Shown in pieces: positions 24,887 through 34,339 of a stretch of DNA of 47,851 bases. Below the pieces are notes generated by a model that ran no database searches, was not told the DNA's origin, and was given only the letters and a program-made list of their open reading frames with translations. The DNA lies in the NCBI GenBank assembly GCA_016763855.1, contig JAESSY010000026.1:1-47851 (forward strand), read 5' to 3'. The position numbers were made by a program, and so were the translations under genes. This DNA comes from Pseudomonadales bacterium (GTDB taxonomy: Bacteria; Pseudomonadota; Gammaproteobacteria; Pseudomonadales; Azotimanducaceae). Position 1 is the stretch's first letter. The number at the start of each line of letters is the position of its first letter.

Positions 24887-26425
24887 GTGCTCATAACTTC
24901 ATTGTTATACGCATGCCAAGTGCCTTCCGAGCCATTTTTAAGCCAGTACCCGCAAATTGACCTACTTATCTCTAATGGAAAAATTTTAGATGGCTCTGGG
25001 TCTGATGCATTTGTTGGGGACATTGTCATCGTTGGAGATGAAATCGTTTATATAGGCGACACCAATTTTTCCAATGAAGCTTACAAAAACAGAATAAAGC
25101 TACACATAGAAGCAGAAGAACGGATCGTCTCACCTGGATTCATTGACCTGCATAGCCATGGCGACCCTTTAAAGACACCTGCCTTTGAGAACTTCCTAGC
25201 GATGGGTATCACAACTATCACCCTTGGACAGGATGGGGACAGCCCGCCGGTTCCAATCTTGAGGAATTGGTTAAACGAGATTGATGAAAAGGGAATATCC
25301 GTTAATCTAGCCATGTTTGTGGGACACGGGACCTTGCGGGATCTAAGCGGCATCTCAGTTGAACCAGATCCTAGTGAAGAAGATCTCAATCGTATGTTAG
25401 CAATTTTGGATTCCACGCTGGAATACACCTTCGGTTTGTCCACCGGACTTGAATATACCCCTGGCCTCAATGCCAATGAAGCTGAACTCACTGCTTTAGC
25501 AAAAGTTGTAGGTAAGCATCAACGACTGATAATGAGCCACATCAGAAACGAGGACGATGATCAGATTGTCGCATCGATTGAAGAACTCATAAAGCAGGGG
25601 AAACATGCCAAAGTCCATGTCTCCCACATAAAGTCTGTGTATGGAAAAGGCGCTGATGGTGCGAAGGAAATCCTGAAGTTACTTCAAAATGCGAGACAAA
25701 ACGGCGTTAATATTTCCGCAGACCTATATCCCTACAATGCAAGCTATACCGGGATCAGCATCGTTTTTCCTCTCTGGGCTAAAACCCAAAAGCAATTTGA
25801 TTTGGCAAAAACAGAACGCAGATCAGAATTAGAAGAATTTCTCCGTAATAAGGTCACACGTAGAAATGGTCCAGAGGCGACCCTATTAGGAACAGGACCC
25901 TATACAGGTAAAACCCTAGGGGACCTTGCCAGAGAATACGAAATGCCTTTCGAACAGGTTTTAATTGATATTATTGGACCCAAAGGTGCCTCGGGCGCCT
26001 ATTTCGTCATGAACGATGAATTACAAACTCAACTTCTCCTCGACCCTACCATCTCCTTTTCGTCAGATGGCAGGATTGAGGGATTTCATCCAAGAGGGCA
26101 TGGTGCCTTTGCAAAACTTATTGAGGAATACGTCACCAATAGAAAAATAATTTCACTTCCTGAACTGTTAAGAAAAATGACATCCCAATCCGCTCAAATT
26201 CTCGGTATCGACAATCGAGGATTGCTTAAAGAAGGCAACAAGGCAGACATCATCATTTTTGACCCTGAACAAGTTAAAGCAGTGGCCACTTACCCAAAGC
26301 CCCATCAATTAGCGGAAGGATTTGATATAGTCATTGTCAACGGCAAAATAGCGAGGCGAAATGGCAAAGCAGACGACACATTTTATGGGAAGGTACTTCA
26401 GCCAACAAGCCACAACACGCCATAA
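24887..26425 (+). CDS. D-aminoacylase / N-acyl-D-amino-acid deacylase family lipoprotein
   Basis: An amidohydrolase of at least 512 residues. It has DLLISNGKILDGSG and SPGFIDLHSHGD (metal-binding HxH), further metal residues in VSHIKS and MSHIRNE, and SSDGRIEGFHPRGHGAF with the catalytic Asp. The end, GNKADIIIFDPE, is standard for the family. Characterised members hydrolyse N-acyl-D-amino acids with zinc. LLYAC near the N-terminus is a lipobox. The GTG at 24887 leaves a signal peptide without a positive n-region and has no ribosome site. ATT at 24860, 8 nt after AAGGGAG, would add LATRN and a full hydrophobic core. It is probably exported and lipid-anchored. The NhaC gene follows by 35 nt. 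Confidence 0.87.
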   Translation: MLITSLLYACQVPSEPFLSQYPQIDLLISNGKILDGSGSDAFVGDIVIVGDEIVYIGDTNFSNEAYKNRIKLHIEAEERIVSPGFIDLHSHGDPLKTPAFENFLAMGITTITLGQDGDSPPVPILRNWLNEIDEKGISVNLAMFVGHGTLRDLSGISVEPDPSEEDLNRMLAILDSTLEYTFGLSTGLEYTPGLNANEAELTALAKVVGKHQRLIMSHIRNEDDDQIVASIEELIKQGKHAKVHVSHIKSVYGKGADGAKEILKLLQNARQNGVNISADLYPYNASYTGISIVFPLWAKTQKQFDLAKTERRSELEEFLRNKVTRRNGPEATLLGTGPYTGKTLGDLAREYEMPFEQVLIDIIGPKGASGAYFVMNDELQTQLLLDPTISFSSDGRIEGFHPRGHGAFAKLIEEYVTNRKIISLPELLRKMTSQSAQILGIDNRGLLKEGNKADIIIFDPEQVKAVATYPKPHQLAEGFDIVIVNGKIARRNGKADDTFYGKVLQPTSHNTP

Positions 26426-26471
26426 GCGCTTTTCATGAGTGCTTCCTATGAGCGCTCCCTATGAGTGAGTA
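26420..26471. repeat. four degenerate 13-bp tandem units
   Basis: Units start at 26420, 26433, 26446 and 26459: CCATAAGCGCTTT, TCATGAGTGCTTC, CTATGAGCGCTCC, CTATGAGTGAGTA. The first covers the deacylase stop codon and the last contains the NhaC start codon, so the array fills the gap between two coding regions. Confidence 0.65.
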
Positions 26472-27963
26472 CGGCCTATGGTCTTTGCTGCCACCGATTT
26501 TGACAGTCATTTTAGCGATTATGACTCGAAACATTATTCTGGCATTGCTTCTCGGCATTTTTAGCGGCTCACTCATATTGTCAGGCTTCAATCCCTTTGT
26601 TGCTATTCTGGATGTCATAGAAGAGAGAATATTTGTCCAAACAAGTTCAAGCTCCAACATTCAAGTATTACTGGTCATCATGTGCATTGGCGGCTTCATA
26701 AAATTGTTGGATGTTTCCGGCGGAGCAAACGCATTCGCAAAAGGAATGATCGGTATAATTTCCTCAAGAAAAAGAGCTCAATTTTCTACCTGGCTCGCAG
26801 GGATCGCAATATTCTTTACCGATTCTGGCAACGCACTCATAATCGGACCATTATTTCGCCCTATCTATCGTGAGCTCAAAATTTGCAAAGAAAAGTTTGC
26901 TTACATTCTGGACTCGACCTCATCCCCTATTTGCATTTTAATTCCTTTTATTGGCTGGGGCGCATACATTATGGGTTTACTCGACCAGGCCTATCTGGAC
27001 AATGGATTAACGGAATCATCATTCACTGTACTCATCAAGGTCATCCCCTTTCAGTTTTATGCTTGGCTTACACTCGCCGCTGTGCCCATCATCATCTGGA
27101 CAAACCGGGATTTTGGCCCAATGCGACTGGCCCAGGAAAACTATTTGGCAAGCGAGATAAAGGAAGAGACACCAAAGGCTGCTGAGGTAGAAGCCCCACC
27201 CTTAAGCCTCTTTATTGTTCCTCTGACTGTTTTACTAGGTCTCATTGCTGGATTCCTAACATGGTATGCAATTGAAGACTCATTGACGAGCAGTCACATT
27301 CGGTCAACCTTGATTCTTGCCTATGTTTCTGCGGGAACATCATCAGCACTGCTAATGTTAAAGTATCAAAAGGTAGCCCTAAATGATTCATTAAACACCT
27401 TCATCAAAGGTACAGAATCAATGGTCTTCGTTGTCATCATTTTAATTTTTGCATGGTCTCTGGGTTCGGTGATAAAAGATCTAGGAACAGCAGCAACGAT
27501 ATCCGCATTAGTCGGCGACAGCATTTCTCCAGCAGCATTACCGGCAATTGTGTTTATACTAGGTGCGGTAGTATCCCTTTCGACGGGTTCATCTTGGGGG
27601 ACTTTTGCCATACTTTTAGCACTGGCTATACCTGTTGCCAACACTATAGGAGCGCCGCTTTATTTAACCGTTGCCGCAGTATTGAGCGGTGGCTTGTTTG
27701 GGGATCATACTTCTCCCATTTCTGACACAACCGTTCTCGCGTCACTTGCGGCTGACTGCCCACATGTCAATCATGTCACCACGCAACTCCATTACGCACT
27801 TATCACAGGCGGCATTACTTTTCTTACCTACTTGCTTGCAGGGTACTATCCTAGCCCCTGGATATTAATTCCCGCAGTACTCGTATTATTTTTTACAATT
27901 CAATTGATCATGGGAAAATGGGGTGCGAGTCCAGATTCGCATCAGCCGCAGCCATCAATTTGA
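26461..27963 (+). CDS. Na+/H+ antiporter, NhaC family
   Basis: A 500-residue protein with about 11-12 membrane segments. It opens with LWSLLPPILTVILAI and a conserved GIFSGSLILSG, and has FTDSGNALIIGPLFRP and a late GGLFGDHTSPISDTTVLASLA, both diagnostic for NhaC/ArsB-like antiporters. It exchanges sodium for protons, or in some subgroups organic acids, across the inner membrane. No ribosome site is seen before ATG 26461, in keeping with coupling to the upstream deacylase. Pairing with an N-acyl-D-amino-acid deacylase suggests uptake or efflux of its products, by inference only. Its end overlaps the convergent hydrolase by 22 nt. Confidence 0.88.
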   Translation: MSEYGLWSLLPPILTVILAIMTRNIILALLLGIFSGSLILSGFNPFVAILDVIEERIFVQTSSSSNIQVLLVIMCIGGFIKLLDVSGGANAFAKGMIGIISSRKRAQFSTWLAGIAIFFTDSGNALIIGPLFRPIYRELKICKEKFAYILDSTSSPICILIPFIGWGAYIMGLLDQAYLDNGLTESSFTVLIKVIPFQFYAWLTLAAVPIIIWTNRDFGPMRLAQENYLASEIKEETPKAAEVEAPPLSLFIVPLTVLLGLIAGFLTWYAIEDSLTSSHIRSTLILAYVSAGTSSALLMLKYQKVALNDSLNTFIKGTESMVFVVIILIFAWSLGSVIKDLGTAATISALVGDSISPAALPAIVFILGAVVSLSTGSSWGTFAILLALAIPVANTIGAPLYLTVAAVLSGGLFGDHTSPISDTTVLASLAADCPHVNHVTTQLHYALITGGITFLTYLLAGYYPSPWILIPAVLVLFFTIQLIMGKWGASPDSHQPQPSI

Positions 27964-28826
27964 GATAAAAAGTCACTAATGAGTTTTTTCATCTTTGCTG
28001 GCTTTTCAATCCAAATCCCATGACTCGCCCCCTTGATCTCAGCAAAATGACAAGCAGGAATTTGGTTTGCATATTTCATCCCTGTTTCAGGTCTGGCTTC
28101 ATCAAACTCACCACAGAGTATCATCGTTGGCACATCAATTTTTTCAAGCGCTTTCAATCTAGAATATCGTTTCAATGTCCCAGTTGGCTCAAACTCACTC
28201 GGGCCCCACATAGTTTGATAAATTAATGCACCATTAGGATTGGATCGTGAAAACATTTCCTTTAACTTAGACTTGTTTCTAAGAACATGTTTAAGGTAAT
28301 ACTCAAACATTGCCTTCTGGTAAACGGCAGAATCTGTCGCACCAATTTCATGGCAGGTGTTGATGACTTTTTGTGTGTTTTTAGGCATTGCCTTAATCAA
28401 TTTTACGCCGTCAGCCTTCCAGTCTTTGGCTGAGAATAGGGGCGACTGAAAAACCAAAGATTTGATTTTTCGCTTAGTTTTGTCCTTAACCGTATAGTCC
28501 TTACGCAGGTAATATTCAAGTGCCAATGTGGTTCCCCAAGACCCACCCATTAGATGAAATTCTTTCAATCCCCAAGCTTTTATCAGTAAATGAAGTTCTT
28601 CTACAAAGGTTTCGATATTCCAGTACCGAGCACTGGTCTTTGAGCTTCGGCCGCTACCAATCTGGGTGTAACAGTAGACAAGGCGATCATCTGCCAAACG
28701 AAAAACTTCAGAGTCTGGTCGGTGCTCTCCGCCCGGGCCGCCATGTAACCAAACAATCGGCGTTTTCCCCTGCCGACCTTTCTTTGTGTAACACGTCTTT
28801 CCGAAACGATGCTTTATAAACGCCAT
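27942..28826 (-). CDS. prolyl aminopeptidase-like alpha/beta hydrolase
   Basis: A 294-residue alpha/beta hydrolase of peptidase family S33. The oxyanion motif is HGGPGG, GSGRSS stands in the place of DQRGxGRS, the nucleophile is in GGSWG, and the late GEFDEARPE and ASHGIW supply Asp and His. Length and motifs match proline iminopeptidases, which release N-terminal Pro from peptides. The usual Asp-Gln-Arg triplet before GxGxS is replaced by Thr-Gln-Ile, so substrate choice may differ. No signal peptide. Convergent overlap of 22 nt with NhaC; 28 nt after the SpoIIAA-like gene upstream. Confidence 0.87.
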   Translation of the reverse strand: MAFIKHRFGKTCYTKKGRQGKTPIVWLHGGPGGEHRPDSEVFRLADDRLVYCYTQIGSGRSSKTSARYWNIETFVEELHLLIKAWGLKEFHLMGGSWGTTLALEYYLRKDYTVKDKTKRKIKSLVFQSPLFSAKDWKADGVKLIKAMPKNTQKVINTCHEIGATDSAVYQKAMFEYYLKHVLRNKSKLKEMFSRSNPNGALIYQTMWGPSEFEPTGTLKRYSRLKALEKIDVPTMILCGEFDEARPETGMKYANQIPACHFAEIKGASHGIWIEKPAKMKKLISDFLSQIDGCG

Positions 28827-28854
28827 TAACTTTCCCTGTTCTTAAAAACTATGA

Positions 28855-29238
28855 TTACCGTGCAATCCAGTTCTTGGCTTCATCGAGGGTTCTAAAAAGA
28901 CGTATGTGGAAATTACTACTCACTAACCTCAATATTGTTAGGTATAGCCGCAACAACTGATAATCCATTGTACGGGTTGTAACCAAAGCTGCCTTATAGT
29001 CGTCGCCCCTGTCGGACATAAACTGTTTCAAGCGTATAGGTATTTGTCTAACATCATTAAGCGGTATTTGTTTTAGGTCCAAGTCGCTAATATCCCAAAG
29101 GACAGGGAGGTTAGCTTCAAAGCGAGAGTCTTTAAATATGGATTCGTATCCATCAACAAACGCTTCTACAGAAATAGGATTACTCAATTGGAAAGTGACC
29201 CGTTTAGGATCCCCGTTTATTTCAAAACAAATCGGCAC
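28855..29238 (-). CDS. SpoIIAA-like / STAS-like hypothetical protein
   Basis: A 127-residue soluble protein. The C-terminal LFRTLDEAKNWIAR is typical of the SpoIIAA-like (PF11964-type) and STAS-related fold. A central VLWDISDLDL strand resembles the STAS core, and the middle helix region (PIRLKQFMSD) fits. Family members are small regulators or lipid-binding proteins without enzymatic activity. It probably shares a transcript with the downstream prolyl aminopeptidase-like gene (28-nt gap). Function unknown. Confidence 0.65.
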   Translation of the reverse strand: MPICFEINGDPKRVTFQLSNPISVEAFVDGYESIFKDSRFEANLPVLWDISDLDLKQIPLNDVRQIPIRLKQFMSDRGDDYKAALVTTRTMDYQLLRLYLTILRLVSSNFHIRLFRTLDEAKNWIAR

Positions 29239-29319
29239 ACAAAACCTGCGAATAATATAGACAAGCGGAAAGGATAGCAGACCAAGAGATAAGTTTTCCT
29301 AAAGCAATTAACTCGCACT

Positions 29320-29826
29320 TTAAAGTGTACGAGACCAACGATATCGAATATCTTTTAGTTGAGATTTTGCATCTGCCCAAGGATTACTTTCCATGTCTGC
29401 GCAGCCCCGTGCAACTTCTTCAAAGCCCATTGCTTCATAGAAACATTGAGCGTTCTCATTCAATTGGAAAGTATATAAACATAACGCTCCATCTGAACGT
29501 TCTTTGGCAATATTGACAAACTGCCGCCCTAATCCCATCTGTTGGTAGTCAGGATGAATGTATAACTGGTTAATTTCAGACTTAGCCAAAGCCATAAAAC
29601 CAGAAATTATTGAGGACCCAGGATCGAGCGCAACTAAAATATTGGTCTCTACTGCAAGCTGATTTCTCAGGTATTCCAGTTGTCCGTTTAGACTATCTCG
29701 TTTTGAGCGCTCTTTAATACCCAGCGCCAAATCAAAGCTCAAACGCCACAGCAAGTTAATTTCAACAGCCATCTCTGGCTTATATTCAACTATCGAAAAC
29801 TCAGTAACGGATTCTTTAGATACCAT
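29320..29826 (-). CDS. GNAT family N-acetyltransferase
   Basis: A 168-residue GNAT protein. The acetyl-CoA binding motif A is IHPDYQQMGLGRQFVNIA, preceded by the strand INQLYI. Motif B is NENAQCFYEAMGFEEV, typical of the C-terminal fold. No N-terminal fusion. It lies 27 nt after the CYP153 stop and is probably co-transcribed. The acceptor substrate is unknown. Confidence 0.85.
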   Translation of the reverse strand: MVSKESVTEFSIVEYKPEMAVEINLLWRLSFDLALGIKERSKRDSLNGQLEYLRNQLAVETNILVALDPGSSIISGFMALAKSEINQLYIHPDYQQMGLGRQFVNIAKERSDGALCLYTFQLNENAQCFYEAMGFEEVARGCADMESNPWADAKSQLKDIRYRWSRTL

Positions 29827-29853
29827 AAGTTAAAAGTATTTTGCTTCAGCCAC

Positions 29854-31164
29854 TTAAAGGGGATGAACTCGTACAGGTAGCTCAGTGATACCTCGGACAA
29901 AACTAGAACGTAAACGTTTGGTCTCACCTACCACTTCGACTTTGCTAAAACGTTTCATGATTTCTTCCCAGACAATGCGCAATTGCATTTCTGCCAAGCG
30001 ATTTCCCATACAGCGATGAATGCCAAAGCCGAATGAGAGGTGGTGCCTTGCCTTCGGACGATCGATAAGAAATTCATCTGGCTTATCAATTACCTCTTCA
30101 TCCCTGTTGCCCGACACATACCACATCAGAATTTGATCCCCAGCTTTGATTTTTTTGCCACGAATTTCAACATCCTCATTGGCCGTTCTACGCATATAGG
30201 GTAATGGGGTTTGCCATCGGATAATTTCTGAAACCATATTAGGAATAAGAGATTGATCAGCCCTGAGCTTTTCATATTCCGCTGGATTCTCATTCAAGGC
30301 CAATACACCCGCACTCATTGAATTTCGGGTTGTATCATTGCCCCCTACAATCAATAAGAGTAAATTGCCAAGAAATTCGAAAGGTTGCATGTCCTTGGTA
30401 TCCTTCCCGTGAGCCAACATGGAAATTAAATCCGAACCTGGCTTTTCCATTGCGGCTCTTTCGTTCCACAATTTTGTGAAATAGGCCAAGCACTCCATTA
30501 ATTCTTCTCGCTGCTGCTCTACCGAGTCAATGATGCCGGTTCCCGGTGGTGCGGTTGCGACATCGGACCATCGCGTTAATTTGCGCCTATCTTCAAAGGG
30601 AAAATCGAACAGGGTGGCGAGCATTTGGGTCGTCAATTCTATGGATACAAGATCAACCCAATTGAAGGTTTCACCCACGGGGAGGCTATCCAATATTTTT
30701 GCCGATCGTTCTCGAATAATATCTTCCATCTTGGCAAGGTTGGGTGGCGCAACGGCTCCACTCACGGTTGCTCTTTGTAGATCATGCTTGGGTTGGTCCA
30801 TTGCAATAAACATTGAAAGGTTCAAATCAGCCGGATCTGGTTCTGAATCCACTCGAGGGCCAATAGCGATTCCATGAGCCGATGAAAATAGATCATGGTT
30901 TTTATCAACATACATAATGTCTTCAAATTTTGTTAGAGACCAATATCGACCAATACCCGGTAACTCATTAAAATGTACGGGATCTTCCTCCCTCAGCCGT
31001 TTAAAATGTGCCCAATGCAAATCCTGTTGAAAAAGCCTTCCATCGATGACATTGATGTCTTCAATAGGTACGGAGTAGGGATCAACAATAACCGGCGGGG
31101 GATCTTTAGCTAAAAAGGGACTCATCATCCTTTCTTTCGTCTCTTCCTTCACTTGCTCACTCAT
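29854..31164 (-). CDS. cytochrome P450, CYP153-like alkane/fatty-acid omega-hydroxylase
   Basis: About 436 residues from ATG 31164; a TTG at 31173 three codons earlier is an alternative and is the one used for numbering here. The heme ligand is Cys388 in FGFGIHRCMGNRLAE. The I-helix is GGNDTT (277-282) and the K-helix ExxR is Glu316 to Arg319. VDPYSVPIEDINV near the start, TTRNSMSAG and MGNRLAEMQLRI are marks of CYP153. These soluble class I P450s hydroxylate n-alkanes and related chains at the terminal carbon. They need a ferredoxin and ferredoxin reductase, and neither is next to this gene. The downstream partner is a GNAT gene (27 nt). Confidence 0.88.
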   Translation of the reverse strand: MSEQVKEETKERMMSPFLAKDPPPVIVDPYSVPIEDINVIDGRLFQQDLHWAHFKRLREEDPVHFNELPGIGRYWSLTKFEDIMYVDKNHDLFSSAHGIAIGPRVDSEPDPADLNLSMFIAMDQPKHDLQRATVSGAVAPPNLAKMEDIIRERSAKILDSLPVGETFNWVDLVSIELTTQMLATLFDFPFEDRRKLTRWSDVATAPPGTGIIDSVEQQREELMECLAYFTKLWNERAAMEKPGSDLISMLAHGKDTKDMQPFEFLGNLLLLIVGGNDTTRNSMSAGVLALNENPAEYEKLRADQSLIPNMVSEIIRWQTPLPYMRRTANEDVEIRGKKIKAGDQILMWYVSGNRDEEVIDKPDEFLIDRPKARHHLSFGFGIHRCMGNRLAEMQLRIVWEEIMKRFSKVEVVGETKRLRSSFVRGITELPVRVHPL

Positions 31165-31409
31165 ATTTATCAATTCTCTTCACCGAACGGCGATCATTTT
31201 TAACAATTGGAGGAGCACATTAACATAAGCGTCAAATTCGGCCGGATCAGAATAGGACAAATTTACTTATAACCTATTTTAGGGGCATTCTATCGATAGA
31301 AGTTGACCTCAACCTGCGGAGTCGAGACTATGCACGTTTGTCTACAAAATTTACGCACAATACTTTTCTAAGTGAAGCCTAGGAAAAGTCTAAGAAAAGG
31401 ATAATTTTA

Positions 31410-34286
31410 ATGAAAAATGGTTTTCAGCTTATCGCACTTTGCCTAATGAGCCTTTTGCTTGTCTCTTGCGGCAACCAACAAAACCGCATCGCGCCAGACA
31501 ATACCCATTTCGCGTCTATCCCAAAAGGGATTGAGTTAATTGAAACAGTTGAAGCTGCCCCGGGTAAAACGGTCATCCCTTACAATAAATACGTCTTGGA
31601 AAACGGACTGACGCTCATCCTCCATGAAGATCACAGTGATCCGCTTGCTCACATTGATGTGACCTACCATGTAGGCTCTGGCAGAGAGGAAAAAGGAAAA
31701 TCCGGATTTGCACATTTTTTTGAACACATGATGTTTCAAGGCTCCGAACATGTGGCAGACGAAGAGCATTTTAAGATAGTGACTGAAGCCGGCGGCACAA
31801 TGAATGGCACAACCAATGCAGACCGTACAAATTACTTTCAAACTGTGCCCGTCAATCAACTGGAGAAAGTCCTCTGGTTAGAATCAGATCGAATGGGTTT
31901 TTTGCTAGACGCCGTAACCCAAGAAAAATTTGAGATCCAAAGAGAAACAGTTAAAAACGAACGAGGTCAAAATTATGATAATCGACCTTATGGTCGCTTA
32001 TTTGAGCGCGTATCAGAGGCACTTTATCCTGACGGCCATCCTTATTCTTGGCCAACCATCGGCTATATCGAAGATCTAAATCGGGTGGATGTGAAGGATT
32101 TGAAAAAATTCTTCTTGCAATGGTATGGGCCTAATAATGCGACGGTAACCATTGGAGGTGATATCGATATAGAGAATACCCTCAAAATGGTAAAGAAGTA
32201 TTTCGGCTCAATCCCCCGTGGCCCAGAAATCCCTCAAACAATAAAAACACCCGTTAGCCTAACTGAGGATCTATATATTTCCATGGAAGATAAGGTTCAC
32301 CTCCCTTTATTGTATATGTCTTTTCCAACCGTATCAGCCAGACACCCTGATGAGGCTCCTTTGGATATACTCTCCGAAATTCTAGGGGGTGGTAATACAT
32401 CACTACTTTACAAAAATTTAGTTAAGAATCAAATTGCAGTCCAGGCTCAGGTCACACATCCCTGTCGCGAATTGGCATGCTCATTCAATCTGTTGGCATT
32501 GCCTCACCCTGCTTCAGGGAAGAGTCTTGCAGATTTGGAACAAATTATCAGAGATTCAATCTTAGAGTTTGAAAAGCGCGGCGTAAAAGAAGACGACCTC
32601 ACAAAAGTCAAGGCAAAGATGGAAGCCTCATTTGTATTTGGCCTACAAAGTGTTCGCGGAAAAGTTTCACAGCTAGCTGCCAATCAAACCTTTACGGATA
32701 ATCCAAATTTCATTGAACACGATATTGCGCGATACAACAATGTAACAAAGGAAGATGTGCTTCGTGTTTTCAATCAATACATAAAAGATCAGCACGGCGT
32801 TATCATGAGCATCGTGCCGGATGGCAAGTTAAAGACCATCGCCCACAAGGATACTTTTCAAAGACCTGATCGTACCTATGCAGCTTCCAATAAGTTACAT
32901 GGCGATGAGCTCACCTTACGTCGACCCGAAGATAATTTTGATCGAAGCAAACAACCCATTGCAGGGGCGATTTCACAGGCATCATTGCCTGAATTCTGGC
33001 AACACTCGATGAAAAATGGCATTGACTTACTTGGTAGCCAAAGCACCGAAACCCCGACCACATCTATCCTCATTAAAATACCTGGCGGCCACTATTCAGA
33101 ATCTGTTGAAAAATCGGGGATGGCTGGTCTCTTGGCAGCGCTCTTAGGAGAGTCTACCGAAAAGCGCTCGACAGAAGAAATGAGTAATGATTTACGGAAA
33201 CTGGGCGCTAATATTGCGATCAGTGCACAAGACCTCTACTTGACTGTGTTCATTAGCAGCTTAAGCAAAAACCTAGACGCGACCTTGATCCTGGCTAAAG
33301 AGAAACTTTTCCAACCTGGATTTAGCCCAGGGGATCATGAACGACTCCGTAATCAAACCTTGCAGGGAATATTGAACAATAAGAAAAGCGCTCCTTATCT
33401 CGCGGCAACTGCCTACAAAAAATTGTTATTTGGTGACAATATCGCGTCAAGCCCTAGGAGCGGTACAACAAAAACTGTCGGCGAACTAAGTCTTGCAGAT
33501 TTGAAAGATTTTTATGCCTTGCACTTTAAACCTAAAGGGGCACAGATCATTATCGTTTCTAATTTGGATCAGGCGAAACTGATCACATCTATTAAAGACA
33601 CTTTTGGTCATTGGGAAGGAGAAGGTCCCAAACTCGAATTATCTTTACCCACACCCAACCACGAGAAAAATACAATCTATCTAGTGAACAAAAAGGATGC
33701 ACCCCAATCTGAAATAAGGATTGGAAAAAGGGATATCAAAGAGGATGTGACAGGAGAATTTTATAGAATTGGCTTAATGAACTTCCCGCTGGGAGGACAT
33801 CATAATAGTCGAATAAGCCTCAATCTACGTGAAGACAAAGGATATACCTACGGGGCGTTCACTTGGTTTTCTGGTGGACAACTATCTGGATCCTTTACAG
33901 CTTCAGCATCTGTTCGAGCGGGTGTGACAGACAAATCAATCACTGAATTTGTCACAGAAATTCAACAATACCGGGACGAAGGCATTACAAAGGAGGAGCT
34001 GGAGTTTCTTAAGAAAGCAATTAATCAACGTGACGCATTGAAATACGAAACCCCAACGGCAAAATTGAGTTTCTTGGCGAAGATACTAGAACACGACCTC
34101 ACGCCTAATTTCGTAAAAGAAAGGTCAGAAATCGTCGAAACATTCACCCGCGAGGAAATCAATTTGCTTGCTAAGCAGCATCTCAATATTGATGACATGT
34201 TTATGGTTGTCGTTGGTGATGCAAAAGACCTTAAACCCAAACTTGAAGCGTTGGGCTATCAGATTGAGGATTATGTTCTGGACTAA
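31410..34286 (+). CDS. M16 family zinc metallopeptidase, lipoprotein
   Basis: A 958-residue two-domain pitrilysin-family protein. A lipoprotein signal (LLLVSC, Cys20) predicts lipid anchoring in the periplasm or outer membrane. The N-terminal half has the inverted zinc motif HFFEH (His102 to His106) and a distal Glu about 75 residues on (ETVKNERGQ). The C-terminal half lacks the zinc motif, as is usual for the inactive M16 domain, but retains the Arg-Tyr region (LREDKGYTYGAFT). AAGGA lies 8 nt before the ATG. It should degrade peptides in the envelope. Confidence 0.93.
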   Translation: MKNGFQLIALCLMSLLLVSCGNQQNRIAPDNTHFASIPKGIELIETVEAAPGKTVIPYNKYVLENGLTLILHEDHSDPLAHIDVTYHVGSGREEKGKSGFAHFFEHMMFQGSEHVADEEHFKIVTEAGGTMNGTTNADRTNYFQTVPVNQLEKVLWLESDRMGFLLDAVTQEKFEIQRETVKNERGQNYDNRPYGRLFERVSEALYPDGHPYSWPTIGYIEDLNRVDVKDLKKFFLQWYGPNNATVTIGGDIDIENTLKMVKKYFGSIPRGPEIPQTIKTPVSLTEDLYISMEDKVHLPLLYMSFPTVSARHPDEAPLDILSEILGGGNTSLLYKNLVKNQIAVQAQVTHPCRELACSFNLLALPHPASGKSLADLEQIIRDSILEFEKRGVKEDDLTKVKAKMEASFVFGLQSVRGKVSQLAANQTFTDNPNFIEHDIARYNNVTKEDVLRVFNQYIKDQHGVIMSIVPDGKLKTIAHKDTFQRPDRTYAASNKLHGDELTLRRPEDNFDRSKQPIAGAISQASLPEFWQHSMKNGIDLLGSQSTETPTTSILIKIPGGHYSESVEKSGMAGLLAALLGESTEKRSTEEMSNDLRKLGANIAISAQDLYLTVFISSLSKNLDATLILAKEKLFQPGFSPGDHERLRNQTLQGILNNKKSAPYLAATAYKKLLFGDNIASSPRSGTTKTVGELSLADLKDFYALHFKPKGAQIIIVSNLDQAKLITSIKDTFGHWEGEGPKLELSLPTPNHEKNTIYLVNKKDAPQSEIRIGKRDIKEDVTGEFYRIGLMNFPLGGHHNSRISLNLREDKGYTYGAFTWFSGGQLSGSFTASASVRAGVTDKSITEFVTEIQQYRDEGITKEELEFLKKAINQRDALKYETPTAKLSFLAKILEHDLTPNFVKERSEIVETFTREEINLLAKQHLNIDDMFMVVVGDAKDLKPKLEALGYQIEDYVLD

Positions 34287-34339
34287 AGAATGGCAGAAGG
34301 TGAGCGACTAAGCAGGCCCAATCATGAACCTGAGCTCGC

